64,000 bases of DNA from Serratia nevei (GCF_024160145.1 NZ_JAMYWQ010000002.1:124001-188000); one strand, 5' to 3'. Positions 29,116 to 37,688 are shown, counted from the stretch's first letter. Numbers and translations are program-made. The notes: generated by a model not told the origin, from the sequence alone.

Positions 29116-29132
29116 TGGCTCCTCTGACTGGA
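29116..29132 (-). other. Probable integration (att) core in the 3' end of tRNA-Asn
   Basis: The last 17 bases of tRNA-Asn (CCAGTCAGAGGAGCCA region) form the known att core used by P4-type integrases of pks and yersiniabactin islands. Here the clb cluster starts right beyond this end. A second copy that would mark the far border must lie left of the window, so this is inferred from position and family knowledge. Confidence 0.45.
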
Positions 29133-29191
29133 CTCGAACCAGTGACATACGGATTAACAGTCCGCCGTTCTACCGACTGAACTACAGAGGA
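29116..29191 (-). tRNA. tRNA-Asn (GTT), island-proximal copy
   Basis: 76 nt with encoded CCA. The minus strand begins TCCTCTGTAGTTCAGTCGG, has GTT in the anticodon loop (GACTGTTAATCC) and the T-loop GGTTCGAGTCC, and ends GAGGAGCCA. The acceptor stem pairs fully. Its 3' end points at the clb cluster. Confidence 0.97.
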
Positions 29192-29458
29192 ATCGTTGGA
29201 ACGGGGCGAATAATAGCGGGGCGGTTGCGGCTTGTAAAGCGTGAAAACGCCTGATGCGTTCGTTTGCTGCAAGATTGCCCAACCTGCTGCTTTTTCTCGC
29301 TTTTGTCGCTTATCCCGCGCGCAGTGCCCCCGGATGGCCCGTTGTTCGGGGCCGTTGCTTGCCTGTGGTGCAACGCCTGCCCTGCGTTGTGGCGCGCGCC
29401 GCCCGGCGAACGGCCGTTGACCACCTGATATCCCGTCTCCGTGGCCGTTTACCGACTC

Positions 29459-29474
29459 TGGCCCGGATCTTGCT
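29459..29474 (+). promoter_or_regulatory. Sigma-54 promoter of nac
   Basis: TGGCCCGGATCTTGCT has GG and GC separated by exactly 10 nt, the -24/-12 arrangement of RpoN promoters (TGGCAC-N5-TTGC). It lies 55 nt before the nac start. nac is known in Klebsiella and E. coli to be transcribed by sigma-54 RNA polymerase under NtrC. A possible half of an NtrC site (TGGTGCAA) lies at 29366-29373. The remainder of 29192-29528 shows no gene that I can support. Confidence 0.75.
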
Positions 29475-29528
29475 GCGGTGCCTGACCGGATTTCGGCATT
29501 CTCAATTTAGCGGCTCGCTGGAGGCACT

Positions 29529-30452
29529 ATGAATTTCAGACGTCTGAAGTACTTCGTGAAAATCGTTGATATCGGCAGCCTGACCCAGGCGGCGGAGGTA
29601 TTGCACATCGCCCAGCCGGCGCTCAGCCAGCAGCTGGCGACGCTGGAAGGGGAGCTGAAACAACAGCTGCTGATCCGCACCAAGCGCGGGGTGCAGCCGA
29701 CCGAGGCCGGCAATATTCTCTATGCCCACGCGCAGACCATTCTGCGCCAGTGCGAGCAGGCGCAGAGTGCGGTCAACAGCGCCGGGCAGGCGATGAGCGG
29801 CCAGGTATCTCTCGGTTTGGCGTCGGGCAGCACCGCGGCGCAGCTGGCGCTGCCGCTGCTGCAAAGCCTGCGCGATCAGCAACCGGGTATCCTGCTCAGC
29901 CTGCATGAAAACAGCGGCGCGGCGCTGGCCGGCCAGGTGGCCAATCAGATGCTGGACATGGCGATGGTCTACGGCGCCAAGATGCCCGCCGGGCTGCACG
30001 CCATCGCGTTGATGCGCGAAGATCTCTATCTGGTGGCGACGCGCGCGGTGCCGCATCCCGGCAACAGCGTCGAGTTGCTGGACGTGGCGCGGCTGAACCT
30101 GTTCCTGCCGCGCGAGGGCGATGCGGTGCGCAATCAGCTGGAAGAAGCGATGGCGCTGCGCAAGCTGGCGATCAACGTGGTGGGGGAGATCGAATCCTCG
30201 GGCGCGCTGAGCGCCGCGATCGCCGGCGGGCTGGGGGCGACCGTGCTGCCGGAATCGGTGGCGCGCGCGATGATCGGCCCGGCCAAGGCCTGGATGGCGC
30301 GCATCAATGCGCCGACGATGTCGGTGCCGCTGGCGCTGTGCATGTCGGGTCAACAGGCGCTGTCCGCCCCGGCGCTGCTGGTCAAAGACCTGCTGCTGTC
30401 GATCGCCGGCGGCCGCAGCCAGGAGAAACGCGCGCTGGCGCTGGTGCGTTGA
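29529..30452 (+). CDS. nac: Nitrogen assimilation control regulator Nac (LysR family)
   Basis: 307 aa. An N-terminal winged HTH (residues 1-60, with AAEVLHIAQPALSQQLATLEGE cut here) is almost identical to Nac of enteric bacteria, followed by a LysR effector domain. Nac links nitrogen limitation to sigma-70 genes, activating hut/put/ure-type genes and repressing gdhA and its own gene. The start follows GGAGGCAC. It stands alone behind a sigma-54 promoter and next to tRNA-Asn, as in other enteric genomes. It might also be Cbl, but the N-terminal sequence and the promoter type favour Nac. Confidence 0.9.
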   Translation: MNFRRLKYFVKIVDIGSLTQAAEVLHIAQPALSQQLATLEGELKQQLLIRTKRGVQPTEAGNILYAHAQTILRQCEQAQSAVNSAGQAMSGQVSLGLASGSTAAQLALPLLQSLRDQQPGILLSLHENSGAALAGQVANQMLDMAMVYGAKMPAGLHAIALMREDLYLVATRAVPHPGNSVELLDVARLNLFLPREGDAVRNQLEEAMALRKLAINVVGEIESSGALSAAIAGGLGATVLPESVARAMIGPAKAWMARINAPTMSVPLALCMSGQQALSAPALLVKDLLLSIAGGRSQEKRALALVR

Positions 30453-30454
30453 GG

Positions 30455-30479
30455 AAAAAACGGCCCGCCGCAGCGGGCC
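30455..30479 (-). terminator. Terminator between nac and amn
   Basis: A 7-bp GC stem (GGCCCGC / GCGGGCC, loop of 4) is followed by six T residues when read on the minus strand, 10 nt after the amn stop. It may also slow the convergent nac transcript. Confidence 0.8.
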
Positions 30480-30488
30480 TGAGAACCG

Positions 30489-31952
30489 TTATCGGAACGG
30501 CGGTTCGTTGAAGGTGCGCAGCTTGCGCGAGTGCAGACGATCGCCCTCGGCGCGCAGCAGATCGATGGCGCAGATGCCGATCTGCAGGTGCTCGGAGATC
30601 GCCCCTTCGTAGAAGCGGTTGGCCTGGCCCGGCAGTTTTATTTCGCCGTGCAGCGGTTTGTCGGAGACGCACAGCAGCGTGCCGTACGGCACCCGGAAGC
30701 GGTAGCCCTGGGCGGCGATGGTGGCGCTCTCCATGTCGACCGCCACCGCGCGGCTGAGGTTGAAGCGCCGCGCCGAAGCGGAATAGCGCAGCTCCCAGTT
30801 GCGATCGTCGGTGGTGACCACGGTGCCGGTGCGCAGGCGTTGTTTGACCTCTTCGCCGGGCATGCCGCTGACCATTTTGGTGGCATCGTACAGGGCGCGC
30901 TGCACTTCGGCGATGCTCGGGATCGGGATATCCGGCGGCAGCACCGCATCCAGCACGTGATCGTCGCGCAGATAGGCGTGGGCCAGCACATAATCGCCGA
31001 TCGACTGGCTTTCGCGCAGGCCGCCGCAGTGGCCGATCATCAGCCAGGCGCTCGGGCGCAGCACCGCCAGGTGATCGCAGATGGTTTTGGCGTTGGACGG
31101 GCCGACGCCGATGTTGATCAACGTGATGCCCTGGCCGGTGCGCGAAATCAGGTGATAGGCCGGCATCTGGTGGTTTTTCCACGCCAGATCGGACACCGCC
31201 TGCTCCGGGGCGCTGGTTTCCGGCGTGATGTAGGTGCCGCCGGCGCTGGAGAGCGCGATGTACGGGCTGGCCGGATCGGCGATCTGGGCGCAGGCCCAGC
31301 GCACGAACTCATCCACATAGCGGGTGTAGTTGGTGAACAGCACGAACGGCTGGAAGTGTTCCACCGGGGTGCCGGTGTAGTGCCGCAGCCGCGCCAGCGA
31401 GAAATCCGCGCGCAGCGCATCAAAATGCGACAGCGGGAAATGGTTGTCGGTGGTGTGGTACAGGCCGTCGGCGGTTTCGTCACCGATCTGCGCCAGCTCG
31501 GTGGTGGGGAAATGCTGCGCGATGCCGGCGCTCATCGAGCGATCGAGCGCCAGGCTGGAGCCGTCGATCACGTAAGGGAACGGGATCTCCTGCTGCGACG
31601 GCGCCACTTCGATATGGGCGGCGTAATCGTGCTCCAGCATCGCCAGCTGTTCGGCCAGATAGTGGCGGAACAGCTGCGGCCGGGTCACGGTGGTGCTGTA
31701 GCTGCCGGGATGGGTGAAGCGGCCGTAGGCGCGGGTTTTGCTCGGGCCGGATTGCTGCCCGTCCCAGCTGACGCGCAGCTCGGGATACACGAACAGCCCG
31801 GCGGCGCGCGCCTGCGCATCCGGCAGCGTGCCGTGGCTGATAAAGTCGCCGACCGCCTGACGCAGCGCGTCTACCGCGGCGTCATACAGGGCTTCCAGTT
31901 GATCGAGTGCCTGATCGGCGCTGAGGCCGCTGCGAGGTGGGGCATAGCTCAT
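30489..31952 (-). CDS. amn: AMP nucleosidase
   Basis: 487 aa, close to the 484 aa of E. coli Amn. An N-terminal alpha/beta regulatory domain (about 1-180) is followed by a nucleoside-phosphorylase-like catalytic domain with INIGVGPSNAKT and the late motif AVDMESAT. It hydrolyses AMP to adenine and ribose 5-phosphate in the cytoplasm and helps set adenylate levels. The start is preceded by AAGGAGAAAGT. It is a single-gene unit with its own terminator. In E. coli amn also lies in the tRNA-Asn region, which supports the core-genome reading. Confidence 0.95.
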   Translation of the reverse strand: MSYAPPRSGLSADQALDQLEALYDAAVDALRQAVGDFISHGTLPDAQARAAGLFVYPELRVSWDGQQSGPSKTRAYGRFTHPGSYSTTVTRPQLFRHYLAEQLAMLEHDYAAHIEVAPSQQEIPFPYVIDGSSLALDRSMSAGIAQHFPTTELAQIGDETADGLYHTTDNHFPLSHFDALRADFSLARLRHYTGTPVEHFQPFVLFTNYTRYVDEFVRWACAQIADPASPYIALSSAGGTYITPETSAPEQAVSDLAWKNHQMPAYHLISRTGQGITLINIGVGPSNAKTICDHLAVLRPSAWLMIGHCGGLRESQSIGDYVLAHAYLRDDHVLDAVLPPDIPIPSIAEVQRALYDATKMVSGMPGEEVKQRLRTGTVVTTDDRNWELRYSASARRFNLSRAVAVDMESATIAAQGYRFRVPYGTLLCVSDKPLHGEIKLPGQANRFYEGAISEHLQIGICAIDLLRAEGDRLHSRKLRTFNEPPFR

Positions 31953-32047
31953 ACTTTCTCCTTGGATGTCCCGGCTCGGTGGCGGGGTTGCGGCGTTTTA
32001 CCGTCACAGGTTAGCCGAAGAAGGGCGTAAAAGCTTGGTCGAAATGA

Positions 32048-32076
32048 CGGGCGCGGCAAAGAAAATACCGCGCCCG
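32048..32076 (-). terminator. Possible terminator of opgB
   Basis: A 9-bp stem (CGGGCGCGG / CCGCGCCCG) with an 11-nt loop lies 15 nt after the opgB stop. No clear T-run follows on the minus strand, so termination is only plausible. Confidence 0.4.
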
Positions 32077-32090
32077 TGGAGGCGTGGGGA

Positions 32091-34394
32091 TCAGGAGGCG
32101 GGGTCGGCCGCCTCGACCTTCAGCGACACCAGGCCGATGCCCAGCATCTTCGGCGTGAAGCCGCCGCTGGCGCTCTCTTTCGGCTCGGTGGGGGCCGGCG
32201 GGGTAATGCTGATCTTCTGCGCGCCGCGCGGGTTGTCGAAGCGCAGGGTGACGGTGCTGTCCTGTTCGCCGAGCGACACGAAGCGCTCTTCGTCGCCGAC
32301 GCGCACCGAAATCGGTTCGCCGACGTTATTGCCGTAGGCGCGGGCGCGCAGCACCAGATCGAAGCGCTTCGGCAGCGGATCGACGTAATCGATGTCGACC
32401 GCCGGCGCCAGGTTGGCGTCGGACCAGCGGCCCCACTCCTCGACGCCGGAAACGCCGGTGATGGCTTTCACCTGTTCCGGCATGCCGGGCAGCATGAACT
32501 CGATGCTGTCTGCCCGGTACTTCATCGCCGCGTCGTCCACCTGCAGGCGAGCGACGGCGTTTTGATAATCGGCGACGCTGTCCGCCGCCGGGGCGGTAAA
32601 GCTCACCTTGCCGCGCAAGCGTTCGCCGCTGGCCTGCACGATCTGCGGCGGCGAGGCCAGGGTGCCGGAGGCCACGCAGATGTCGGTGCTCAGCGCCAGC
32701 TGCGGCGCCCAGACCCGCCCGATCTCATAGCATTTATCGACCCAGACGAATTTTTCCCCCGCGCCCAGCCCGGCCAGCTGTTTGCGCAGCGGGGTGGAAA
32801 GGTAGACATTGAACATCGGTTCGATGCGGTTATCGCCCACCCGCAGAATGAACGGCACCTTGTAGGTGACGCCGGAGAAGCTGAAGCTGCGCCGGCGCGT
32901 ATCCACGCTGTAGTCGCTGATGCGGTTCGGCAGGCCCCACTGGTTGATCACCGCCGGTTTCCAGCCGTTGATCTTCTCTTCGATGTTCAGGAACACCGTG
33001 GACAGCGACGGCGCCGACAGGCTGCTGCGGCCGAGGCCGATGTAGTTGTCGCCGCCCATCACGTCCAGCACCGTGGCGCCGTTGTCCAGCGTGCTGCGCT
33101 TCTCGTTGCGCGGTTCCGCCAGCGGCCGGGTGCCGTCGATGATAAAGAACAGGTTGCGGCGCTTCTGTTTGGTCAGGATATCGTAGGCGGTGTTGTTCAT
33201 CGCCAGATGATCGGAGGACACCACGATCACGGTGTTGCTGAAATAGGGCGAGCGTTTGATCTTGTCGATCAGCGCGGCGATGTGTTGCTGGCTGCAGGCC
33301 ACCGCGCTCAGCGAGCGGTTTTCTTTATTCTGCCAGGCGTAACTCTTTTTGCTGCAGCCGGCGGAGATAAAGCCGTCCGGGTGATGGGTGTCGACGGTCA
33401 GGGTAAACAGCGAGAAGGGTTGGCGCTGCTTGGACAGTTCGACGAACTTGCCGTACACCACGTCCAGCACGCTGTCGTCGTACCAGCCCCAGTCGTTTTT
33501 GTAGCTCGGATCGGCGACCTGTTCGCGCAGCTCTTTGAAGCCGTAAACGTGGTCGAAGCCGTGGGATTTCAGGAAGGTGTCTTTACCGGCGAACGCCAGC
33601 TCGGCGCCCTGATAGAAATAGTTGCTGTAGCCGGCGGCCTTCAGCACGTCGCCCAGACAGATATTCTCCGGGTAGAAGGTGGAGACCGCGCTGGAGGCGT
33701 TGCCGTCGAAGGGCGCGAACAGCGGAATGCCGCACTGCGAGGCGACCATGCCGGCGATGGTGTAACCGGTGCCCGGCAGCTGCTGGGTGTTGCTGAAATC
33801 GATGCTGTCGGCGCGCAGGGCGTTCAGCTCGTCGGCCAGGCCGGGAAACAGCTCGGTATCGAAGTAGGTGCGCTCCAGGCTCTCGGCATAGATATACACC
33901 AGGTTCGGTCGCTTGCCCTGTACGGTCTTTTTCGGCGCCTTGTAGTAGGTGGTGAAATCGGCGGTATCGCCGACGATCTGGCTCTTGACCAGCAGCGAGA
34001 TGTCCTGAAACGCCGGGGTGGTGCCGACCGAAAACAGCGCCAGCAGCACGGCGACGACGCTGTAGGCCACGCTGCTGCCTTTGGCCTTGCGGCGCAGCAG
34101 GCTGCGGGCCAGCACCGCGAAGATAAGCCCCAACGCCGCCAGCAGGCCGATAAACGGCAGCACGTATTTGCTGATGCCCGCGCCTTTGAGGCTGCTGGTG
34201 ACGGTGTAAATCACCGCGTCGGTGATGCCGTCGCCGGTGAAGTAGTTGCTGGCGATCAGGATGACGTTCAGCACCAGATAGCTGCCGAGCAGCGTCAGCA
34301 AAATGGAGAACCACCAGCGGTTGGCGGCGGCCCGGGTGCGATAAATCAAAATCGACGCTAAGAAAAGCACAAACGACACTACTGCAGAAACCAT
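32091..34394 (-). CDS. opgB: Phosphoglycerol transferase I (OpgB/MdoB)
   Basis: 767 aa against 763 in E. coli. Four membrane helices fill residues 1-130, followed by a periplasmic alkaline-phosphatase-type domain with YAESLERTYFD, QLPGTGYTIAGMVASQCG and SSDHLAMNN. It transfers phosphoglycerol from phosphatidylglycerol to osmoregulated periplasmic glucans. The start (MVSAVVSF) has AAGG 8 nt upstream. An open frame of 761 codons lies antisense to it and is a codon-bias shadow. The gene is usually elsewhere in E. coli, so its presence between amn and the thi operon is a Serratia-type arrangement. Confidence 0.95.
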   Translation of the reverse strand: MVSAVVSFVLFLASILIYRTRAAANRWWFSILLTLLGSYLVLNVILIASNYFTGDGITDAVIYTVTSSLKGAGISKYVLPFIGLLAALGLIFAVLARSLLRRKAKGSSVAYSVVAVLLALFSVGTTPAFQDISLLVKSQIVGDTADFTTYYKAPKKTVQGKRPNLVYIYAESLERTYFDTELFPGLADELNALRADSIDFSNTQQLPGTGYTIAGMVASQCGIPLFAPFDGNASSAVSTFYPENICLGDVLKAAGYSNYFYQGAELAFAGKDTFLKSHGFDHVYGFKELREQVADPSYKNDWGWYDDSVLDVVYGKFVELSKQRQPFSLFTLTVDTHHPDGFISAGCSKKSYAWQNKENRSLSAVACSQQHIAALIDKIKRSPYFSNTVIVVSSDHLAMNNTAYDILTKQKRRNLFFIIDGTRPLAEPRNEKRSTLDNGATVLDVMGGDNYIGLGRSSLSAPSLSTVFLNIEEKINGWKPAVINQWGLPNRISDYSVDTRRRSFSFSGVTYKVPFILRVGDNRIEPMFNVYLSTPLRKQLAGLGAGEKFVWVDKCYEIGRVWAPQLALSTDICVASGTLASPPQIVQASGERLRGKVSFTAPAADSVADYQNAVARLQVDDAAMKYRADSIEFMLPGMPEQVKAITGVSGVEEWGRWSDANLAPAVDIDYVDPLPKRFDLVLRARAYGNNVGEPISVRVGDEERFVSLGEQDSTVTLRFDNPRGAQKISITPPAPTEPKESASGGFTPKMLGIGLVSLKVEAADPAS

Positions 34395-34583
34395 CCGTCG
34401 AACCTTGTCTGGAGGAGGAAAAACGTGACGTCATGAGGGCTTGCGCCGTCAGATAACGCGATATAGCGTGTTGAATGCGGCAGGGGCAATGCGACGGCGC
34501 CGCGATATGCGCCGGGAATACCTAGCTTTATGACGATACTGTGACAATGCCCCATTATAGAGGCTTCGCGGGGTAAAAAAAGC

Positions 34584-34614
34584 AAAAAGCCCGCCAGAGC
34601 GTGCTCTGCGGGCT
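34584..34614 (-). terminator. Terminator of the Cyt-like gene
   Basis: A long stem (AGCCCG-CAGAGC / GCTCTG-CGGGCT with one bulged base) is followed by five T residues on the minus strand, 43 nt after the stop at 34657. Confidence 0.8.
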
Positions 34615-34656
34615 GGCGGCCGTTTTACGAAGGCAAAGGCGGCGCGTGCGGTTCTA

Positions 34657-35376
34657 TTAGACGCGGCGCGGGCCGTCGCCGATCAGGACGCTGAGCACTT
34701 CTGCGGCTTCGGCGTTTTTCGCGGCGGGTTTGGCCAACTGGGCCGTTGTCAGCGCCTGGATGCGGCAGGAGTAGGATTCTTTGTCTGTTAAGGTAATAAA
34801 GAGTACCCGTTCATATTCTTTATTGACTTCAATGGTTAACCCCATCGGGCAGGTTAACAGCACCAGCCCGGTCGGGCCGGCTTCGACAGAGAAAGTAATA
34901 TTATATTGGTAAGTGGTTTTCGTGTCTTTTTTCTTCTCCCAGAAGATCCAGGCGCTGTCTTTGGTTTCGTTCAGCCCGACGTAGGCGCCTTCAATGGCTG
35001 ATTGAAGCTGTTGGGCTGGGGCGGGAGCCAATACGATGCCCAGAACCGTTTTGATCGTCGACAGCACCATTTCGGTCATGACGGAGGTTTTTGCGTCAGA
35101 CGTTTCTTTTTTAATGTCGGTATAATTAGTGACTGAAAGCTCAGGGTGTTGTTTGACCAGCTCGATGGCTTTCTGCACATCGAATCGTAGCGAGTCGTTT
35201 TCGGCGGGAACCAGCGCGCCCTGGAAAAGGGATGCCGTTTTCAATGCCAAAGTTAAAACGGCCGGGTCGGTAATTGAAATGATATTGTCGAAATTATTAC
35301 CATCGGCAACCAATCGAATAAACAGATTTCTGGTTATTACCGGGCTGCTGATTGACGTTTTCTTTTTATCCAACAT
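34657..35376 (-). CDS. Cyt-like (CytB-type delta-endotoxin) pore-forming protein
   Basis: 239 aa. Recognised by collinear matches with Bacillus thuringiensis Cyt2: SSPVITRNLFIRL against the Cyt N-terminal API.RKPF.HI segment, ALKTASLFQGAL (Cyt ALHLANAFQGAI), VMTEM...VLGIVL, DSAWIFWEKK (Cyt EAWIFW), YQYNITFSVE..TG (Cyt YYYNILFSIQ..TG), and ERVLFITLTD.ESY..RIQALT (Cyt KVLFFTIKD.ARYEVKMKALT). Cyt proteins are single-domain alpha/beta toxins that insert into membranes of insect cells. There is no secretion signal. The start at 35376 has AGAGGAAA 7 nt upstream; ATG 35460 would add 28 residues but lacks a site. GC is clearly below that of its neighbours. Relatives are known from Dickeya. Function here is inferred. 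Confidence 0.8.
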   Translation of the reverse strand: MLDKKKTSISSPVITRNLFIRLVADGNNFDNIISITDPAVLTLALKTASLFQGALVPAENDSLRFDVQKAIELVKQHPELSVTNYTDIKKETSDAKTSVMTEMVLSTIKTVLGIVLAPAPAQQLQSAIEGAYVGLNETKDSAWIFWEKKKDTKTTYQYNITFSVEAGPTGLVLLTCPMGLTIEVNKEYERVLFITLTDKESYSCRIQALTTAQLAKPAAKNAEAAEVLSVLIGDGPRRV

Positions 35377-35780
35377 GTTAATTTCCTCTCGCATAGGGTT
35401 GATGGTTTCACGAAATATTTCGTGAAACAGATGCTGTCTATTTTCAAATTTCAACTTCATAGATTTATTGGCTTTTCAGCATGAGAGCGGGAGATTGCGT
35501 TATGAAATAATTATTTTCTCACATAAGCGAGAAAACCGTGCTGCGTATATCACTTCGGGTGTCGAAATAATGGCGTGAAATCTCCTTGCTCGGACAGTAA
35601 GTATTAATTGTTGGTGCGAGTTTATTCAACGTTAGCGGGTATTATATTTTGGTATATAAGAACGCGGTTTGTCTGTGGGATATTATTAGTAGATAAAACA
35701 ATCGTGGTTTTTTAATCAAAATTAATTATTAGTGTGGATGGTTTTTTGCAGGTGATTATTTTAACGGATACCGTTTCGAC
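35377..35780. other. AT-rich intergenic DNA upstream of the Cyt-like gene
   Basis: About 400 bp that is visibly AT-rich, unlike the GC-rich genes on both sides, and without a supportable gene. It should contain the promoter of the Cyt-like gene. The composition suggests recent acquisition and possible H-NS silencing; this last point is inference. Confidence 0.6.
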
Positions 35781-35800
35781 GATTACGTTTAATCGTCGAA
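35775..35800. repeat. 11-bp inverted repeat
   Basis: TTCGACGATTA and TAATCGTCGAA form a perfect 11-bp palindrome with a 4-nt centre (CGTT). No T-run follows on either strand, so it is more likely an operator or a border element than a terminator. Confidence 0.6.
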
Positions 35801-35880
35801 TGCTGAGAGAATCATTTTTCGAGGCGGGTATTTTCAGGTGAGCGCATGTGACCGTGAAACGGCGTTTTACGGGCGCCTGG

Positions 35881-35941
35881 CCCCGTCGCTCGGTTTTAGC
35901 GGAGCGATGGGGTCACCGCCGGCGGGCACCGCGCGCCGGCG
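35881..35941 (-). other. Two tandem GC-rich hairpins after the thi operon
   Basis: 35881-35912 pairs over 11 bp (one G-T pair) and 35917-35941 pairs CGCCGGCG with itself over 8 bp. They lie directly after the thiY stop. Neither has a T-run, so they may act as a 3' stabiliser or a weak terminator. Confidence 0.45.
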
Positions 35942-35949
35942 TGACAATC

Positions 35950-36885
35950 TCAACGCAATTCGACGGCGTATGCTTCGACCGGCGTGATTTTCTTGATCAG
36001 CTTGTTGTCGAACAGGAACTGTTCGTAAGCCTGGTAGCGTGCCCGATCCAGCTTGGCCGGATCGCGGGCGAACAGCGGCAGGCTGGCTTGCCACGCCTGT
36101 TTGTTCAGCTCGGTATTCAGCTCCGGGTGCGCCTTGGCGAACGCCAGCCAGGTCTCCTGCGGGTGCGCGTGCAGGTAGTCGCTGCCTTGCTTCAACGCGG
36201 CGAGGAACTTGCGGATTTTCGGCTCGTTCACCGCATCGCGGTGGGCGACGATGATCAGCTCGTCGTAGGCCGGCACGCCGTAATCTTCAACGTTGAACAC
36301 CACCGGCGTCTTGCCCTGCAGCTTCAGCTCCAGCGCTTCGATGTTGCGGTAGCCGCCGATCACCGCATCCACCTGGCCCGCCAGCAGGGCGCTGGTCAGC
36401 TGGAAGTTGACGTTGATGAGCTTGATGTCCTGCGGCTTGAGGTGTTCGTGTTCGACCATGGTGGCCAGCGTTGCCTGCTCGATGCCGCTGACCGAGTAAC
36501 CCACCGTTTTGCCCTTGAGATCCGCCGGTGAGGTGATGTTTTTATCCAGCGCGATCACCGTATTCAGCGGCGTGTCGATCAGCGTGCCGACGCGCATCAG
36601 CGGCAGGCCCTGATCGGCGAAGAAATGCAGCTGCGGCTGATAGGTGATGGCGAGGTCGGCCTGTTTGGCGGCCACCAGCCGCGGCGGCAGCGCCGGATCG
36701 GACGGCGGCACGATCTTGACGTCCAGCCCTGCGGCCTTGAAGGCGCCGATCTGCTCGGCCACCATAATCGGCGCGTGATCGGGGTTGATGTACCAGTCGA
36801 GCACCAGCGTCAGCTTTTCGGCCGCGCCGGCCGGGCCGGTGATGGCGGCGCCGAGCAGCAGCCCGCAAACGGTTTGTTTGATCAT
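35950..36885 (-). CDS. thiY: Thiamine-precursor ABC transporter, substrate-binding protein (ThiY/NMT1 family)
   Basis: 311 aa. A signal peptide (about residues 1-21, ending GPAGAA) precedes an NMT1/THI5-like periplasmic domain that begins LTLVLDWYINPDHAPI, the typical opening of pyrimidine-precursor binders. The start at 36885 follows AAAGGAACGACC; a longer open frame upstream overlaps the permease in another frame. It is the last gene of the riboswitch-led tenA operon, so N-formyl-aminopyrimidine or a related thiamine breakdown product is the likely ligand. Confidence 0.85.
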   Translation of the reverse strand: MIKQTVCGLLLGAAITGPAGAAEKLTLVLDWYINPDHAPIMVAEQIGAFKAAGLDVKIVPPSDPALPPRLVAAKQADLAITYQPQLHFFADQGLPLMRVGTLIDTPLNTVIALDKNITSPADLKGKTVGYSVSGIEQATLATMVEHEHLKPQDIKLINVNFQLTSALLAGQVDAVIGGYRNIEALELKLQGKTPVVFNVEDYGVPAYDELIIVAHRDAVNEPKIRKFLAALKQGSDYLHAHPQETWLAFAKAHPELNTELNKQAWQASLPLFARDPAKLDRARYQAYEQFLFDNKLIKKITPVEAYAVELR

Positions 36886-36920
36886 GGTCGTTCCTTTATC
36901 CCTGGTTATGGTTGCAATCA

Positions 36921-37688
36921 TCAGTCGTTTTCCGGCGCCCAGGCGATCAGGCGCCGCAGCAGCGCATCCACCGCGGCCCACAGCAGCACGGTCATCAGCA
37001 CCAGAATAAACAGCGCGGCGAAGCAGACCTCGGTCTGCATGCGCGCGTTGGCGTTCAGCATCACGTAGCCCAGCCCTTCGGCCGAGCCAACCCATTCGCC
37101 GATGATGGCGCCGATCGGCGCGACGGCGGCGGCCATGCGCAGGCCGGAGCCGAAGGCCGGCAGCGCCGCCATCAGCCGCACGTGCCGCAGCTGCGCCCAG
37201 CGCGAAGCGCGCATCGTGCGCGCCAGATCGAGATAGTCGTTGTTGACCCGGCGCAGCCCGTCGAAAAAGGCCGACACTACCGGGAAGAAGATCACCAGCA
37301 CCGCCATCGCTACCTTGGCGCTCATGCCGAAGCCGAACCACAGCACCAGCAGCGGGGCCAGGGCGAACACCGGTATCGCCTGGCTGGTGAGCACCAGCGG
37401 CATCAGCCAGCGTTGCAGGCGCGGCGAGAAGATCATGCACAGCGCCAGCGCCGCGCCGAGCAGCACGCCCAGCGCCAGCCCGCTGACGATCTCCGAAGCG
37501 GTGACCAGCGTGTGCCAGGCGAGATAGCCGCGTCCGTCCCACAGCGCCTGCGCCACCGCGCTCGGCGTGGGCAGCAGAAAGGCCGGAATGCCGCTTTGCG
37601 CCGCCAGCCACCACAGCAGCAGCAGGCCGACGAACACCGTCAGCCCGCGCCGCAGGCGGGTGAGGCCAGGTTCCTGGTTGAGGTTCAT
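36921..37688 (-). CDS. thiX: Thiamine-precursor ABC transporter, permease (ThiX-type)
   Basis: 255 aa with six hydrophobic segments and the binding-protein-dependent permease signature region (SEIVSGLALGVLLG early, and VGSAEGLGYVML late). It forms the inner-membrane channel for the aminopyrimidine uptake system with the ATPase upstream and the binding protein downstream. Its start overlaps the ATPase stop by 4 nt (37685-37688). Confidence 0.85.
   Translation of the reverse strand: MNLNQEPGLTRLRRGLTVFVGLLLLWWLAAQSGIPAFLLPTPSAVAQALWDGRGYLAWHTLVTASEIVSGLALGVLLGAALALCMIFSPRLQRWLMPLVLTSQAIPVFALAPLLVLWFGFGMSAKVAMAVLVIFFPVVSAFFDGLRRVNNDYLDLARTMRASRWAQLRHVRLMAALPAFGSGLRMAAAVAPIGAIIGEWVGSAEGLGYVMLNANARMQTEVCFAALFILVLMTVLLWAAVDALLRRLIAWAPEND

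Noticed and set aside
29254..29532. Small ORF before nac
   Set aside because: It runs through the sigma-54 promoter and into the nac start, without a ribosome site or recognisable sequence.
32076..34361. Open frame of 761 codons on the + strand
   Set aside because: Antisense to opgB over almost its full length; the product resembles no protein and is rich in Arg, Gln and Val. opgB itself matches its family from end to end.
35848..36531. Possible + strand gene of 227 codons near the Cyt-like region
   Set aside because: It overlaps thiY in antisense and two hairpins; the protein has shadow composition.
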